From positions 4,653 through 68,652 of the forward strand of contig CAYHGX010000006.1 in NCBI GenBank assembly GCA_964356355.1: a DNA stretch of 64,000 nucleotides, in the 5' to 3' direction. The notes beneath the pieces are model-generated. The model ran no database searches. It saw nothing but the letters and a program-made list of their open reading frames with translations, and was not told the origin of the DNA. This document shows, one piece after another, positions 33,504 to 43,107 of the stretch; position 1 is the first letter of the stretch, and each line of letters begins with the position of its first letter. Source of the stretch: CAYHGX01 sp964356355 (lineage in GTDB: Bacteria; Patescibacteriota; Gracilibacteria; UBA1369; LOWO2-01-FULL-3). The position numbers and the translations under genes were made by a program.

Positions 33504-35844
33504 ACTTCCGCAAATTGCGGTAACTGATGCCAAGGTAGACATATATAACAAGCATCTCTCCAAAAAGCACAAACCAGCTTAGGTTAAGTTTTGAGAAAAT
33601 TATCTCCATTGCTAGAGAGGCAGTGGAAATCAACGGTACAGCAAAGGTAAATGCCCAAAGCGGAAGTTTATTCCTAAACATCGGGAAGTACCTTTTTAAA
33701 ATATTATTTAAATATATCAGAATAGACAATAATCCAAAAAGTAAGCAGTATATAAGGAAATTCGTTTTCCCAGGATTTGTTAACGCGAATGTCGAATTAA
33801 CAAAGCCCCGAATAAGTACAGGATGAAGAATCCATACCAAAGCAGCAAAAAAAGTAGCAGTTGAAAAAAGCACAACACCCTTTCTTGAAACTCGATAGAC
33901 CCGTTTCACATCTTCAATTTGTTCTAGTTCACTAAAGATTTTTCTGGCATCTTCAATACTGGCAACCGTTACTCTTAGCGAGAAAAATGCCTCATCACTG
34001 GATCTCGAAACCCATCCCTTGGTAAAGCTGATATCGGTTGCTGTTTGATAAACAACATCCGTTACGTCCCTGAGTAATCCATTTCTGTTTTTTGCCACTA
34101 CCTTGAAATCGATTTCAAACGGCTCATTATTGTTTTTAGAGAAATAGCCGGGCCAATCATCGCCCAAGGCTCTAATAATTGTTCCAGATTTAATCTCACC
34201 CTCGCCCACTGCCAAAACCACCTCCTCCAATTTACTGTAGTTTTTACCAATATTATTATTGAGGAACTCTTTGAGTTTTTTGAAATTCAAGGACTCTATC
34301 AACCCCCATCCCAGCATATCAAATTCCTTCTGCAAAATCTGATGTCCAAGCTTCAATTTATCCTCTCTACTACTGTGTTTTAAATAGGTGATTATTCTTC
34401 CCTTAGCTGTATTTGTTTTTACAAAAGATAGCCATGAAAGCTGAGGCTCAACCTCTTCATTTGTGATAATTTCAACGACCTCTCCGGTGTGAAGCCGCGT
34501 ACTAATTGGCCGTAATTTTCCATTGATATTAGCCTTGAAGGCATGGTTTCCCACTTCAGTATGAATAGAATATGCAAAATCTAAGGCACTCGCAGCCTTT
34601 GGTAGATCCACCGTTGTTCCTTTCGGAGTAAATACAAAGATTCTATCCTGTAAAATATCTAATTTGAGGTTTTCTAAAAAGTCGTCAGAGGACTCCGCCG
34701 TGGTTGTATCTTTTAGGATTTTATTCACCCAGCTATCTTGTTTCTCATCAGATAAGCTGATTTTTCTTTGGGATTTCCGCTTATTGTCGTCAAAAAATAC
34801 ACTTGCCACACCATACTCATCTCTTATTTCCATCTGCTCAGTTCTAATTTGAATGTCTGTCAAAATACCATTTACACCAAAAACGGTTGTATGCAGACTC
34901 TGATAACCATTGTTCTTGGGATTCGCAATGTAATCTCTGAATCTATCAGTTTTTGGTAAGAATTTTCCGTGGATTAGTCCCAAAACTTTATAGCAATCTT
35001 CTATGCTGCTTACTAAAATTCTTACAGCAATTCTTGAATCCATATCCTCGATCATTTTTCCCTCTGCACAAAGCTTCTTGTAGATACTGTAGAGATTTTT
35101 CTTTCTAGCTTGCAGCGAGGACTTCACTTCATTCTCCTTCATAAGTTTTTCCAGAATCCGTATAAATTCCTGTTCATTTTTCGTTCTTATTTTTGATAGA
35201 GCTTCAAACCTTGTAGAAAGCTGTTCGCACTCAGAGGGAAACAGAAAACGGAAGCACAATTCTTCCAGTTCATGTCTTATCTCTTGGATTCCCAATAGAT
35301 TCGCGATTGGTACATAAATTTCCAGCGTCTCCTTGGCAATTCTAATTCGCTTTTCCGGCTCAGGGATATTTTGCAGTGTTTGCATATTGTGCAAACGATC
35401 CGCCAATTTTATCAAGATAACCCGTGGATCCTTGGCGCTGTGGAGAAAAAACTTTTTAAGATAATCAACCTCCGCCTCACGCATGTTGTCCTTGTACTGC
35501 ACCTTCGCCAGTTTTGTGGCACCATCAACAAGGAAACCAACCGTTTCCCCAAAGAGGGCTTTTACCTCTTTGATAGTGTGTTTTGTGTCCTCAGGGACAT
35601 CATGAAGTAGACCGGCAATCAATACATCTTCATCAACGTGTAGACCCATCAAAATATTAACCACCTCAACAGGATGTACAAAATATGGAGTAACATTGTC
35701 CTTGCGCATCTGCCCTTCATGGCCTTTCATAGCGAAATAGAAGGCTTTTTGAAACTTTTTCCTATCGAAACGCTTCAAATATCCCTCGATATTCTCGATA
35801 ATTTCCTCTAATCTGAAATAGGGTGTGTAAATATCTTCCACCAT
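33496..35844 (-). CDS. rel: Rel/SpoT (p)ppGpp synthetase-hydrolase with C-terminal membrane tail
   Basis: A 782-residue protein from the ATG at 35844; the frame continues upstream to 35934 without support. HD hydrolase domain: His57 (YFVHP), His81-Asp82, Glu85-Asp86 and DRLHNMQTL, so it looks active. Synthetase domain: RIAVRI and RFRDYIANPKNNGYQSLHT. TGS domain from about residue 415 (IFVFTPKGTTVDLP), then an ACT-like domain (about 575-650). The last 125 residues form about four membrane helices, ending in YRNLRKFM. Standard Rel is soluble; a membrane tail after the ACT domain is unusual and would tie stringent control to the envelope. Confidence 0.92.
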   Translation of the reverse strand: MVEDIYTPYFRLEEIIENIEGYLKRFDRKKFQKAFYFAMKGHEGQMRKDNVTPYFVHPVEVVNILMGLHVDEDVLIAGLLHDVPEDTKHTIKEVKALFGETVGFLVDGATKLAKVQYKDNMREAEVDYLKKFFLHSAKDPRVILIKLADRLHNMQTLQNIPEPEKRIRIAKETLEIYVPIANLLGIQEIRHELEELCFRFLFPSECEQLSTRFEALSKIRTKNEQEFIRILEKLMKENEVKSSLQARKKNLYSIYKKLCAEGKMIEDMDSRIAVRILVSSIEDCYKVLGLIHGKFLPKTDRFRDYIANPKNNGYQSLHTTVFGVNGILTDIQIRTEQMEIRDEYGVASVFFDDNKRKSQRKISLSDEKQDSWVNKILKDTTTAESSDDFLENLKLDILQDRIFVFTPKGTTVDLPKAASALDFAYSIHTEVGNHAFKANINGKLRPISTRLHTGEVVEIITNEEVEPQLSWLSFVKTNTAKGRIITYLKHSSREDKLKLGHQILQKEFDMLGWGLIESLNFKKLKEFLNNNIGKNYSKLEEVVLAVGEGEIKSGTIIRALGDDWPGYFSKNNNEPFEIDFKVVAKNRNGLLRDVTDVVYQTATDISFTKGWVSRSSDEAFFSLRVTVASIEDARKIFSELEQIEDVKRVYRVSRKGVVLFSTATFFAALVWILHPVLIRGFVNSTFALTNPGKTNFLIYCLLFGLLSILIYLNNILKRYFPMFRNKLPLWAFTFAVPLISTASLAMEIIFSKLNLSWFVLFGEMLVIYVYLGISYRNLRKFM

Positions 35845-35906
35845 CGTTATGGTTAAGAAGCTAGCTACAATTATCTCACGGAAAAACAAATTACGCAATT
35901 TACAAA

Positions 35907-36692
35907 ATGCCTGAAGAAAATGACAACGGCCCACGAAGCTTAAAAGACATCGCCAAAGACCTCGGCAGGCAACTTTTTGTTAGTTTAATTATTCTTATTA
36001 TCGGCTTTTTTGCCCTCAACTGGTCTGCCTACTTCCAGATTGCTAAAAGCGCACTCTCCGATGGTTCCGCGCCTCCAGACAAGGCCGTTCAGGAATTGGT
36101 TCAGGCTGACTCCACCACCGACACTCCCACCACCGACCTAAAAACCTCCAGCAATCCCCAAGTTCAAAAGAAACAAATTCCAGAATTAAACCTTGAAATT
36201 GCCCCTACAGACAATAGGCTTATCATCCCACGTATCAGCCAAAATATACCAATTGTAAGAGTTTCCAGTGAGAATTTGATTAAACGCGACTGGAATGCAC
36301 TTGAGAAGCAAATGCAAAAAGCCCTAAGAGATGGAGTTGTTCATTATCCAGGCACCGCACTCCCGGGCCAAGGCGGGAACACTGTGATTACCGGACATAG
36401 TTCATATTTTCCGTGGGATCCAGGCCGATTCAAGGACGTATTTGCCCTTCTTCACGATGTAGTTGTTGGCGACGAAATAATAATCTTCTATGAGCAGAAG
36501 AAGTACATCTACAAGGTTTCCAATATCAAAGTTGTCTTGCCAAAAGACATCGAATCACTGAAGCCAACCTCCTCTGAACAGCTTACTTTAATCACCTGTA
36601 CGCCAGTTGGTACCAATCTAAAAAGATTGATAATTACAGCCTTCCCAGTAGTGGAAGAACAGACACCAGTTAGCGATAAGGTTCCTCGCTAA
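35907..36692 (+). CDS. sortase, class D/E-like
   Basis: A 261-residue cysteine transpeptidase with an N-terminal membrane anchor (about 20-42), a Ser/Thr/Pro-rich spacer and a sortase domain from about 100. The catalytic His is in VITGHSSYF, the Cys in TLITCTPVGTN and the Arg in LKRLII. Sortases link surface proteins to the cell wall at LPxTG-like motifs. I see no clear sorting signal in this window, so substrates lie elsewhere. The presence of a sortase fits a monoderm envelope. Divergent from rel; its 3-prime end overlaps the convergent gene by 4 nt. Confidence 0.9.
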   Translation: MPEENDNGPRSLKDIAKDLGRQLFVSLIILIIGFFALNWSAYFQIAKSALSDGSAPPDKAVQELVQADSTTDTPTTDLKTSSNPQVQKKQIPELNLEIAPTDNRLIIPRISQNIPIVRVSSENLIKRDWNALEKQMQKALRDGVVHYPGTALPGQGGNTVITGHSSYFPWDPGRFKDVFALLHDVVVGDEIIIFYEQKKYIYKVSNIKVVLPKDIESLKPTSSEQLTLITCTPVGTNLKRLIITAFPVVEEQTPVSDKVPR

Positions 36693-37117
36693 AGATTATT
36701 CAACTGATTTAGAATGTCCTCTTCCTGCTTAACCTCGCCTGCCTGTTGAGCCTTTTCCGCCTCACGGATTTTTTCTAATTCCTTCTTCATTGCTTCCTCA
36801 TTAATTGCCGGTGACGGAGCAGCCGCTTTGCTTCCAATATTCGCCACATCCGCCTTATATTGCTCATCAAGCTTTTTTAACTGATCTCTTTCATTTACCA
36901 GAATATCTCGGAACTTTTTAATCTGATCCTCACTCATAATTGGCATTATTTGTAGCCAATACTCACGCTCCTCCTTGTCCATGGACTCAGTTTCGAAAAT
37001 CAGCTTCACCAAATCTGGAAACTTTTCGCGTACCAATGCCGGAACGATATACATAGATTCAACATCCTTGATATATTGTTCAGCACTCTTATTTTTATCT
37101 ACAATTGGATCTGGCAT
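36689..37117 (-). CDS. helical protein of unknown function
   Basis: A 142-residue soluble, highly charged helical protein. A central helix pair (about 50-90; YWLQIMPIMSEDQIKKFRDI then ERDQLKKLDEQY) resembles the C-terminal region of the proline-rich protein at 49505 (PKLKQSQIDELIRIFEEEKQ). The C-terminal third is a coiled coil after an Ala/Pro hinge. Last gene of a three-gene minus-strand run (38225 to 36689). Function unknown. Confidence 0.65.
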   Translation of the reverse strand: MPDPIVDKNKSAEQYIKDVESMYIVPALVREKFPDLVKLIFETESMDKEEREYWLQIMPIMSEDQIKKFRDILVNERDQLKKLDEQYKADVANIGSKAAAPSPAINEEAMKKELEKIREAEKAQQAGEVKQEEDILNQLNNL

Positions 37118-37136
37118 TTTTCTTTATTCTAATACA

Positions 37137-37849
37137 TTAAGAGTTTTTATCCAAGGGCTTCCCAACAGGTTTCATAGCATATATTGCCACCTCGTGTACT
37201 GGCGAGTCTGGAGCGTTGGCATTGAATCTTACAGCTGCCCCCTTTTTGAGATCAAAGTACTCAAATTCATCTTGATTGCCTGTGGCGAAGGCCACGATTT
37301 TATTTCCCTCTGTAGCCTGATTTGCAAAAGTAATCAGGGCTCCATAGGGATATCCACTAGTTTTCATTGCCTGCAAAGTAGTGGTCTCATAGAGATCATT
37401 TCCATTGTCTTTAGAGTTTCGTAATTTTGCGAAAAGATTCTCGGAATTATCGATATTATCAAGCCCCCAAAGAACTTTAGCTGCATATTTAGTTGTGGCT
37501 CTTTCAATTCCCTCAAGACCTTTGTTCTCATCCGCTAACTTCTTTTTCTCGGCCTCGGAAACCTCCTGTCTCGCCTTTTTTTCAAGGGCATCCTTTACTG
37601 CCNNNNNNNNNNNNNNNNNNNNNNNNNNNNNNNNNNNNNNNNNNNNNNNNNNNNNNNNNNNNNNNNNNNNNNNNNNNNNNNNNNNNNNNNNNNNNNNNNN
37701 NNGCCGGGGGGGGTAGTTAGGGCAGATGCAGCAGCGTCAGATAATGCTGCAGTTGTGGACACAGGCTTCTCCGGAGCGGGGGGTGGAGCTGCTGGAGGGG
37801 CTAAAGGCACTGGTGGAGAAGTCTCTGGTTGTCTTTCTGGTCCGCCCAT
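37137..37849 (-). CDS. unknown protein with Pro/Ala-rich N-terminus (interrupted by gap)
   Basis: Starts at the ATG at 37849 with about 49 residues of Pro/Ala/Thr-rich sequence, is cut by 100 N, and continues as a Lys/Glu-rich coiled coil (KDALEKKARQEVSEAEKKK) and a compact C-terminal domain of about 110 residues (YGALITFANQ, KIVAFATGNQDEFEYF, HEVAIYAMKPVG). The C-terminal domain has no family I know. The frame is open from the gap to the stop at 37137; the gap length is not reliable. The poly-G run beside the gap probably hindered sequencing. Confidence 0.6.
37603..37702. other. scaffold gap (100 N)
   Basis: Placeholder gap inside the gene at 37137-37849, with a run of eight G directly to its right. 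Confidence 0.9.
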
Positions 37850-37853
37850 TTTA

Positions 37854-38225
37854 CTAGATGATAAAAATATTACCTCGTTCTAATTCAAGTCTTTCCTTCG
37901 TTGCACGCATTCTGCTAACTAAATTTGAGATCTGATAAGTTTCACCAAACCCAGCATCATAAAGTCCTTTGATTTCACGAATAGCACCGAGCAAATTCAT
38001 TGATTCAACATCAACTTTTCCCTTCATAGAACTATCCAGGGCATTGTAAACTTCCTGATTCACTAGCGTTGACGGCTGGTATAGGTTGATTTTTCCCTCA
38101 TTAACCAGACTCACCACGAGATTCAATAACTGCCCATCTTCAGCCACCATAGCGGCCTCAGTTTTTAACGGAGTATTTAGCACTTTTTGGGTTTCTGGGT
38201 CTATTTGTTGATTTTGGTCGTCCAC
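37854..38225 (-). CDS. small soluble protein of unknown function
   Basis: A 123-residue protein, mostly helical, without membrane segments or cysteines. Blocks such as LLNLVVSLVNEGKINLYQPS and LVNQEVYNALDSSMKGKVD suggest a compact fold of repeated helices. No family is recognised. It is the first of three linked unknown genes (next start 4 nt downstream) and is divergent from ligA with 74 bp between. Confidence 0.65.
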   Translation of the reverse strand: MDDQNQQIDPETQKVLNTPLKTEAAMVAEDGQLLNLVVSLVNEGKINLYQPSTLVNQEVYNALDSSMKGKVDVESMNLLGAIREIKGLYDAGFGETYQISNLVSRMRATKERLELERGNIFII

Positions 38226-38299
38226 TTTGTACCTTCTTATTGAATTAATCTCTAAATTATATCAAAATTAGCCCAATAAATCAATTCTACTTACACCAA

Positions 38300-40330
38300 A
38301 TGCACCATTCCGAAGCCAAAATTCGACTGGAGAAGCTTCGCGAAAAAATCTGTGAGTTGAATTATCAGTACTTTGTATTAGATCAGTCCGAGGTTAGTGA
38401 GTCGGTCAGGGATTCATTGAAGCGCGAATTGATTGATCTAGAAGCCGAATTTCCAGACTTGATTACCTCCGATTCTCCCTCTCAACGCGTAGGCGCTCCA
38501 CTTTCCGGCAGATTCGCTAAGGTTACGCATACTGTTGCCAAAAAGAGCCTTGCCGATGTTTTTACTTTTGAGGAGATCAAGGAATGGGGAGAAAGAATAT
38601 CTAAACTAGTGAAGGAGCCAATTCGCTATGTCTGTGAGCTGAAAATTGATGGTTTAAACATCACTATCCAATATGAAAAGGGGATTTATAAAAGAGCCCT
38701 CACTCGTGGGAATGGCACAGAAGGGGAGGACGTTAGCCATAGCGTTCGGACAATTCAGCCCGTTCCTTTAAAACTAAATAGGGAAGTTGATATCGAAGTT
38801 GCAGGAGAGGTGTTTTTGCCCAAGAGTAGTTTTGAGAAACTTAATGAACGACAAGCAGAACTAGGAGAAGATCTTTTTGCCAATCCCCGGAACGCGGCGG
38901 CGGGCTCAGTTCGCCAGCTCGATCCACAAATTGCGGCCTCTAGAGGACTGGATATGTTCTTCTATTCTGTAGAGCAATATCAGGCTTTTACGGAACAAAG
39001 TTCTGAATTCTCCACTCAACAGGAATTATTGGAGTTTCTTAAATCCCTTGGTTTGAAAGTAGATAAGCACTACAAACATTTTTCCTCTCTCGACCAGGTG
39101 ATATCTTTTTGCCAGCATTGGGCTGAAAAACGTGACTCCCTGCCATATGAAATCGATGGAATTGTTGTCAAAGTAAATAGTCTATCACAGCAGCAGGACA
39201 TGGGTTTCACGGCGAAGGCTCCGCGCTTCGCCGTGGCCTACAAATTCCCCGCAAAGCAGGTGACAAGCCGCATTCTTGATATAGTGCTTCAAGTTGGACG
39301 GACCGGCGCCATCACCCCCGTTGCCATCATGACGCCTACCCTAGTCGCCGGCAGCACAGTTTCCCGTGCCACACTCCACAACGAGGACGAAATCAACCGC
39401 AAGGACATCCGTATTGGCGATACAGTGATCATTCAGAAGGCCGGAGATGTTATTCCCGAAGTGGTGGAAGTTCTTAAGGATCTTCGCACGGGCGCAGAAA
39501 AATCCTTTACCTTTCCGGCGCACTGCCCCGTTTGTAGTAGTTCTATCACTCGTGATGCCACCCAAAGCGCATATTACTGCAGCAATCCCAGTTGTTACGC
39601 TATTGAAAAAGAGGGGCTAACTCACTTTGTTTCTAAAAAGGGATTTGATATCGAAGGGCTCGGCGATAAGGTGATAATTAGTCTAATGGACGCCGCCTTT
39701 ATCAAAACTCCCGCGGATATTTTTCAACTCAAAAAAGAGGATCTCCTCACACTAGATTTATTTCAGGAAAAACGTGCCCAGAACCTGCTAAACAGCATCG
39801 GAAAGTCTAAAAACATACCTTTTGATCGCTTTATCTTTGCTCTTGGAATTCGTCATCTTGGAGAACAGAGCAGTTATGATTTTGCCAAGTTTCTCCTTTC
39901 AAAAAGCCAAAGTCTCAACCTGAACGCACTTCTTGAAATCATTGACAGCCTCCCTCTCGACGAAATAAAAAATATCGACGGAGTAGGTGACATTGTGGCC
40001 TCGAGTATCCATGATTGGTTTAAAGAGGAGAAAAACCGAATGCTCATCAGTCGGTTGGCAGAATTGGGGATTCTCCTGAAGACCGATCACTTTGCCTCCA
40101 CAGGTCGCCTTGAGGGTAAGAGCTTTGTGGTCACTGGTACGCTTGAAGATTACACTCGGGACCAAATTAAAAACCTCATTAAACAGAATGGCGGTAAAAT
40201 TCAGAGCTCCGTAAGCAAAGACACCACCTATCTACTCGCCGGCGATTCCCCCGGCTCAAAGCTCAAAAAAGCTCAAGAGCTTGGCCTCAAGATTATTGAC
40301 GAAAAGGGATTTAAACTTCTCCTTTCCTAG
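38300..40330 (+). CDS. ligA: NAD-dependent DNA ligase
   Basis: A 676-residue LigA. The adenylated lysine is Lys115 in CELKIDGLN, with RGNGTEGEDVS and IEVAGEVFLP behind it. The OB fold includes LQVGRTGAITPVA. The zinc finger has CPVCSSS..YYCSNPSC. HhH repeats (about 500-590) and a terminal BRCT domain (about 598-676, SFVVTGTL) complete the family order. It seals nicks in replication and repair. A perfect 10-bp stem (39208-39217 with 39226-39235) sits in the codons for the conserved TAKAPRFAVAYKFP. Its stop overlaps the convergent dnaX end. Confidence 0.98.
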   Translation: MHHSEAKIRLEKLREKICELNYQYFVLDQSEVSESVRDSLKRELIDLEAEFPDLITSDSPSQRVGAPLSGRFAKVTHTVAKKSLADVFTFEEIKEWGERISKLVKEPIRYVCELKIDGLNITIQYEKGIYKRALTRGNGTEGEDVSHSVRTIQPVPLKLNREVDIEVAGEVFLPKSSFEKLNERQAELGEDLFANPRNAAAGSVRQLDPQIAASRGLDMFFYSVEQYQAFTEQSSEFSTQQELLEFLKSLGLKVDKHYKHFSSLDQVISFCQHWAEKRDSLPYEIDGIVVKVNSLSQQQDMGFTAKAPRFAVAYKFPAKQVTSRILDIVLQVGRTGAITPVAIMTPTLVAGSTVSRATLHNEDEINRKDIRIGDTVIIQKAGDVIPEVVEVLKDLRTGAEKSFTFPAHCPVCSSSITRDATQSAYYCSNPSCYAIEKEGLTHFVSKKGFDIEGLGDKVIISLMDAAFIKTPADIFQLKKEDLLTLDLFQEKRAQNLLNSIGKSKNIPFDRFIFALGIRHLGEQSSYDFAKFLLSKSQSLNLNALLEIIDSLPLDEIKNIDGVGDIVASSIHDWFKEEKNRMLISRLAELGILLKTDHFASTGRLEGKSFVVTGTLEDYTRDQIKNLIKQNGGKIQSSVSKDTTYLLAGDSPGSKLKKAQELGLKIIDEKGFKLLLS

Positions 40331-41898
40331 ACACCAAAAATACTCATCGCATCCTCGATACTACTTGCGCCCGTGCTTTCCACCTTAGCAGGCACACTCG
40401 CGATTACTGGTGGCGCCTCCACCGCCATAACTTCAATGGCCTTCACCACTGCAACTACCTTCAAATATGAACCAAATACTTGGCTCAAAATAAGCTCCAG
40501 GTCCGCCTTGTTTGCCGTTTCACATATTTTGTCACAATGGAATTGAGTTGAGAATCTCAGTAAAACACCGTGCTCATCAATAGTCTCAACTTTTGCATCC
40601 TTTAGCGAAATCCTCAGTGCAGGGTTTTTTATTCTCTCCGAAACTCTTGGCCAATTTTCCCTGATCTTTTCTAGTGTCAATTCCCCAGTAACGATTGGTT
40701 GATGTGCTCTGTCTTGGGAAGATTCAGGAGCCGTTGCCTCCGGTACCTGAACTGGAGCGCTAGGTGTTGGCATACTGATCGGCGCCACCACCGCCGCCAC
40801 AGCCACGGGTACAGCAGGCAATACGGGCGCAATATTGGCCGCCTCAACCGGCACTGGAATTGATATTTTTTGCTCATCCTTGATCATCGCCCTCACCACC
40901 GCAATTTCTAGAGGCAGTTGTGGAATACTGGTATCCATATTTTGCTGAGTCTCCTGGAAAATCACGATTACCTCGCTTAGCCTATAGGCCTCATTTGTTT
41001 TCCCCTCATAAACCATAGCCAGCATTTTCTTTCGTAATAAATCAACGAACTCATGAGTAAATTGCCTTAGATCAATGCCCTGATGATAAGTTTCATCCAC
41101 GATCCCCAGTGCCTTGCCAACATCTTCGCCGGTTATGGCCAAATAAAAATCCTCCAAAAATGACAAACTACTCAGTCCAAGAATTTCTTTCACATGTGCA
41201 AACTCTAGTTTTTTTCCAACACTTAATTGCTCAAGTAAATTTATAGCGTCCCTAAGCCCTCCCTCAACATATCTGCTGATCGCCTCAAGTGCCTGCTCTT
41301 CTCCATCAACACCCTCCATTTGGCAAATATAACCCAACCTGGTCATCAAGGCCTTTTCATTAATTCTGCGGAAGTCAAACCGCTGACAGCGGGAAACGAT
41401 CGTTTCTGGAATTTTGTGCACCTCAGTGGTGGCTAAAATGAAATAGACGTGTGAGGGGGGCTCCTCCAATGTCTTCAGCAAAGCATTGAAAGCCTCCTTC
41501 GTCATCATGTGAACCTCGTCGATAATATAAACTTTATTCTTCGCTCTTGTTGGCGCAAAGTTGATTTTCTCCTTCAGATCCCGCACCTCATCGATGCCAC
41601 GATTAGAGGCCGCATCGATCTCGATCAGGTCAATTAGCCTTCCTGCAGCCGTTTCTTTGCAAATATCACACTCATCACAGGGGTCAAATCCATCCTTAAG
41701 ATTCTCGCAATTTATTGCCTTCGCTACAATTCTGGCAGTGGAAGTTTTTCCGGTGCCGCGCGGTCCGGTAAATAGGTAGGCATGAGCAGTCTGCCCGTTT
41801 TTAAAGGAATTTATTAAAGTTGTCCTCACGTGATCCTGTCCAACAAGATTGTCGAAATTATGAGGTCTGTACTTACGATAAAGCGATAGATGATCCAT
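40327..41898 (-). CDS. dnaX: DNA polymerase III gamma/tau subunit
   Basis: A 523-residue clamp-loader ATPase. Walker A is GPRGTGKTSTAR, the zinc module CDECDIC, Walker B IIDEVHMM and the SRC arginine finger VSRCQRFDF. After the AAA+ and lid domains (to about 345) comes a Pro/Ala/Val-rich linker (about 345-405), then a tau-like C-terminal domain (about 405-500). No programmed frameshift heptamer was identified with confidence. It loads the beta clamp at the replication fork. Convergent with ligA, overlapping by 4 nt. Confidence 0.96.
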   Translation of the reverse strand: MDHLSLYRKYRPHNFDNLVGQDHVRTTLINSFKNGQTAHAYLFTGPRGTGKTSTARIVAKAINCENLKDGFDPCDECDICKETAAGRLIDLIEIDAASNRGIDEVRDLKEKINFAPTRAKNKVYIIDEVHMMTKEAFNALLKTLEEPPSHVYFILATTEVHKIPETIVSRCQRFDFRRINEKALMTRLGYICQMEGVDGEEQALEAISRYVEGGLRDAINLLEQLSVGKKLEFAHVKEILGLSSLSFLEDFYLAITGEDVGKALGIVDETYHQGIDLRQFTHEFVDLLRKKMLAMVYEGKTNEAYRLSEVIVIFQETQQNMDTSIPQLPLEIAVVRAMIKDEQKISIPVPVEAANIAPVLPAVPVAVAAVVAPISMPTPSAPVQVPEATAPESSQDRAHQPIVTGELTLEKIRENWPRVSERIKNPALRISLKDAKVETIDEHGVLLRFSTQFHCDKICETANKADLELILSQVFGSYLKVVAVVKAIEVMAVEAPPVIASVPAKVESTGASSIEDAMSIFGV

Positions 41899-41933
41899 CT
41901 AAATGATTAATAGGGCACTATATTACACGATTG

Positions 41934-43034
41934 TTATTGCGCCTGCCAGGTGTTTCGAATTTTCCGCTTTATCTTTTCTTCAAAAACTTCTTTGGAGAAA
42001 TTCTTTGCATGTTTACGAATAGAAAGTGGCTTATAGAAGCGCTCATTGTACATCAGCCTAGCAATCGCATCTTCCATTGCCTCAACAGTTGGCTCATAAA
42101 AAAATTCACCACTTTCGCCCTCAATCACGCTTTCCGTAACCCCACCTTTACCAAAAGCCAAAACTGGCCTTCCACAGGCCATCGCCTCCACCGGTACAAT
42201 GCCGAAATCCTCCTCGCCTGGAAAGACCAAAGCTCGACAGTTTTCCATATAGGCCTTAACGGTTGCGTCATCTTTGAATCCAAGAAATTCGATGTTATCT
42301 CCCGCAATACTTTCCAAATATTTGCGCTGCGGACCATCACCGATAATTACTAGTTTCCTGCCAATTTTATTAAACAACTGCACCGCCAAATCAATTTTTT
42401 TATATGGCGTTAAGGTTGAAACAATTAAGAAATAATTTTCATAACCCACTTTTGCCCTGAATCTCTCAGTGTCTACCGGTGGATAAATTACCTCACTGTC
42501 CATTCCATAATATTTTTTAATTCGTCCCTGCACCGTACTCGAATTGGCAATGTAGGCATCTGGTCTATCTCCCGCCGTCTGATCCCACCCACGCAAGTAT
42601 TTTATCACTGGTGCATACAAGGCCTTCTTAAAACCCACAATGTTATTCTCCTTGCGATACTCGTTCGCCCAATCCCAGGCATAACGCATAGGGGAGTGAC
42701 AGTAGCAAAGATGCTTGGTATTTGTGGAAGTGACAATGCCATGGGCAAAGGCCGAACTAGAACTAATTACGAAATCAAAGCCATCTAAATTTAACTCCTC
42801 CATCGCGCGGGGCATTTTAGTTAAAAGTAGACGATGTCTTTTTCGGATGAAACCCGGGTATTTCTGGAGGAAGGATGGATTAACTCTATCGGCAGGGAAG
42901 TCACTGCCTACCTTTTTTTTGTCATAAAGCAGAGTGAATATTGGTGCTTGAGGATACATCTCGCTCAGCACTTTTACCACACGCTCGGCTCCGCCGAGCT
43001 TAAGCAAAAAGTCGTGTACAATCGCAATTTTCAT
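41934..43034 (-). CDS. GT4 family glycosyltransferase
   Basis: A 366-residue GT-B enzyme. N-terminal KIAIVHDFLLKLGGAERVV is the acceptor-side glycine loop of GT4. The donor side has STLTPYKKIDLAVQLF, the FLGFKDD strand and the EDFGIVPVEAMACGRPVLAF segment with its E-x7-E motif. The ATG at 43034 was chosen; the frame extends two codons to a TTG. Likely adds sugars to envelope polysaccharide or protein. A second GT4 gene lies at 45333. Confidence 0.9.
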   Translation of the reverse strand: MKIAIVHDFLLKLGGAERVVKVLSEMYPQAPIFTLLYDKKKVGSDFPADRVNPSFLQKYPGFIRKRHRLLLTKMPRAMEELNLDGFDFVISSSSAFAHGIVTSTNTKHLCYCHSPMRYAWDWANEYRKENNIVGFKKALYAPVIKYLRGWDQTAGDRPDAYIANSSTVQGRIKKYYGMDSEVIYPPVDTERFRAKVGYENYFLIVSTLTPYKKIDLAVQLFNKIGRKLVIIGDGPQRKYLESIAGDNIEFLGFKDDATVKAYMENCRALVFPGEEDFGIVPVEAMACGRPVLAFGKGGVTESVIEGESGEFFYEPTVEAMEDAIARLMYNERFYKPLSIRKHAKNFSKEVFEEKIKRKIRNTWQAQ

Positions 43035-43054
43035 AAACAATTCTCATAAAAAAA

Positions 43055-43076
43055 GGGGGGCAGATTACTGCCCCCC
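43055..43076 (-). terminator. terminator for repeat-rich lipoprotein
   Basis: GGGGGGCAG and CTGCCCCCC make a perfect 9-bp stem with loop ATTA. On the minus strand it runs into TTTTTTT, downstream of the gene at 43108. Confidence 0.9.
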
Positions 43077-43107
43077 CAGTCTAGTTAATTTTAACCACTT
43101 TCACAAG

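Noticed and set aside
35844..35934. N-terminal extension of rel to 35934
   Set aside because: It would overlap the divergent sortase start; the ATG at 35844 gives the usual Rel N-terminus.
37137..37602. Frameshift in the gene at 37137
   Set aside because: On recount the homopolymer near 37472 has five C, and the frame is open from the gap to the stop.
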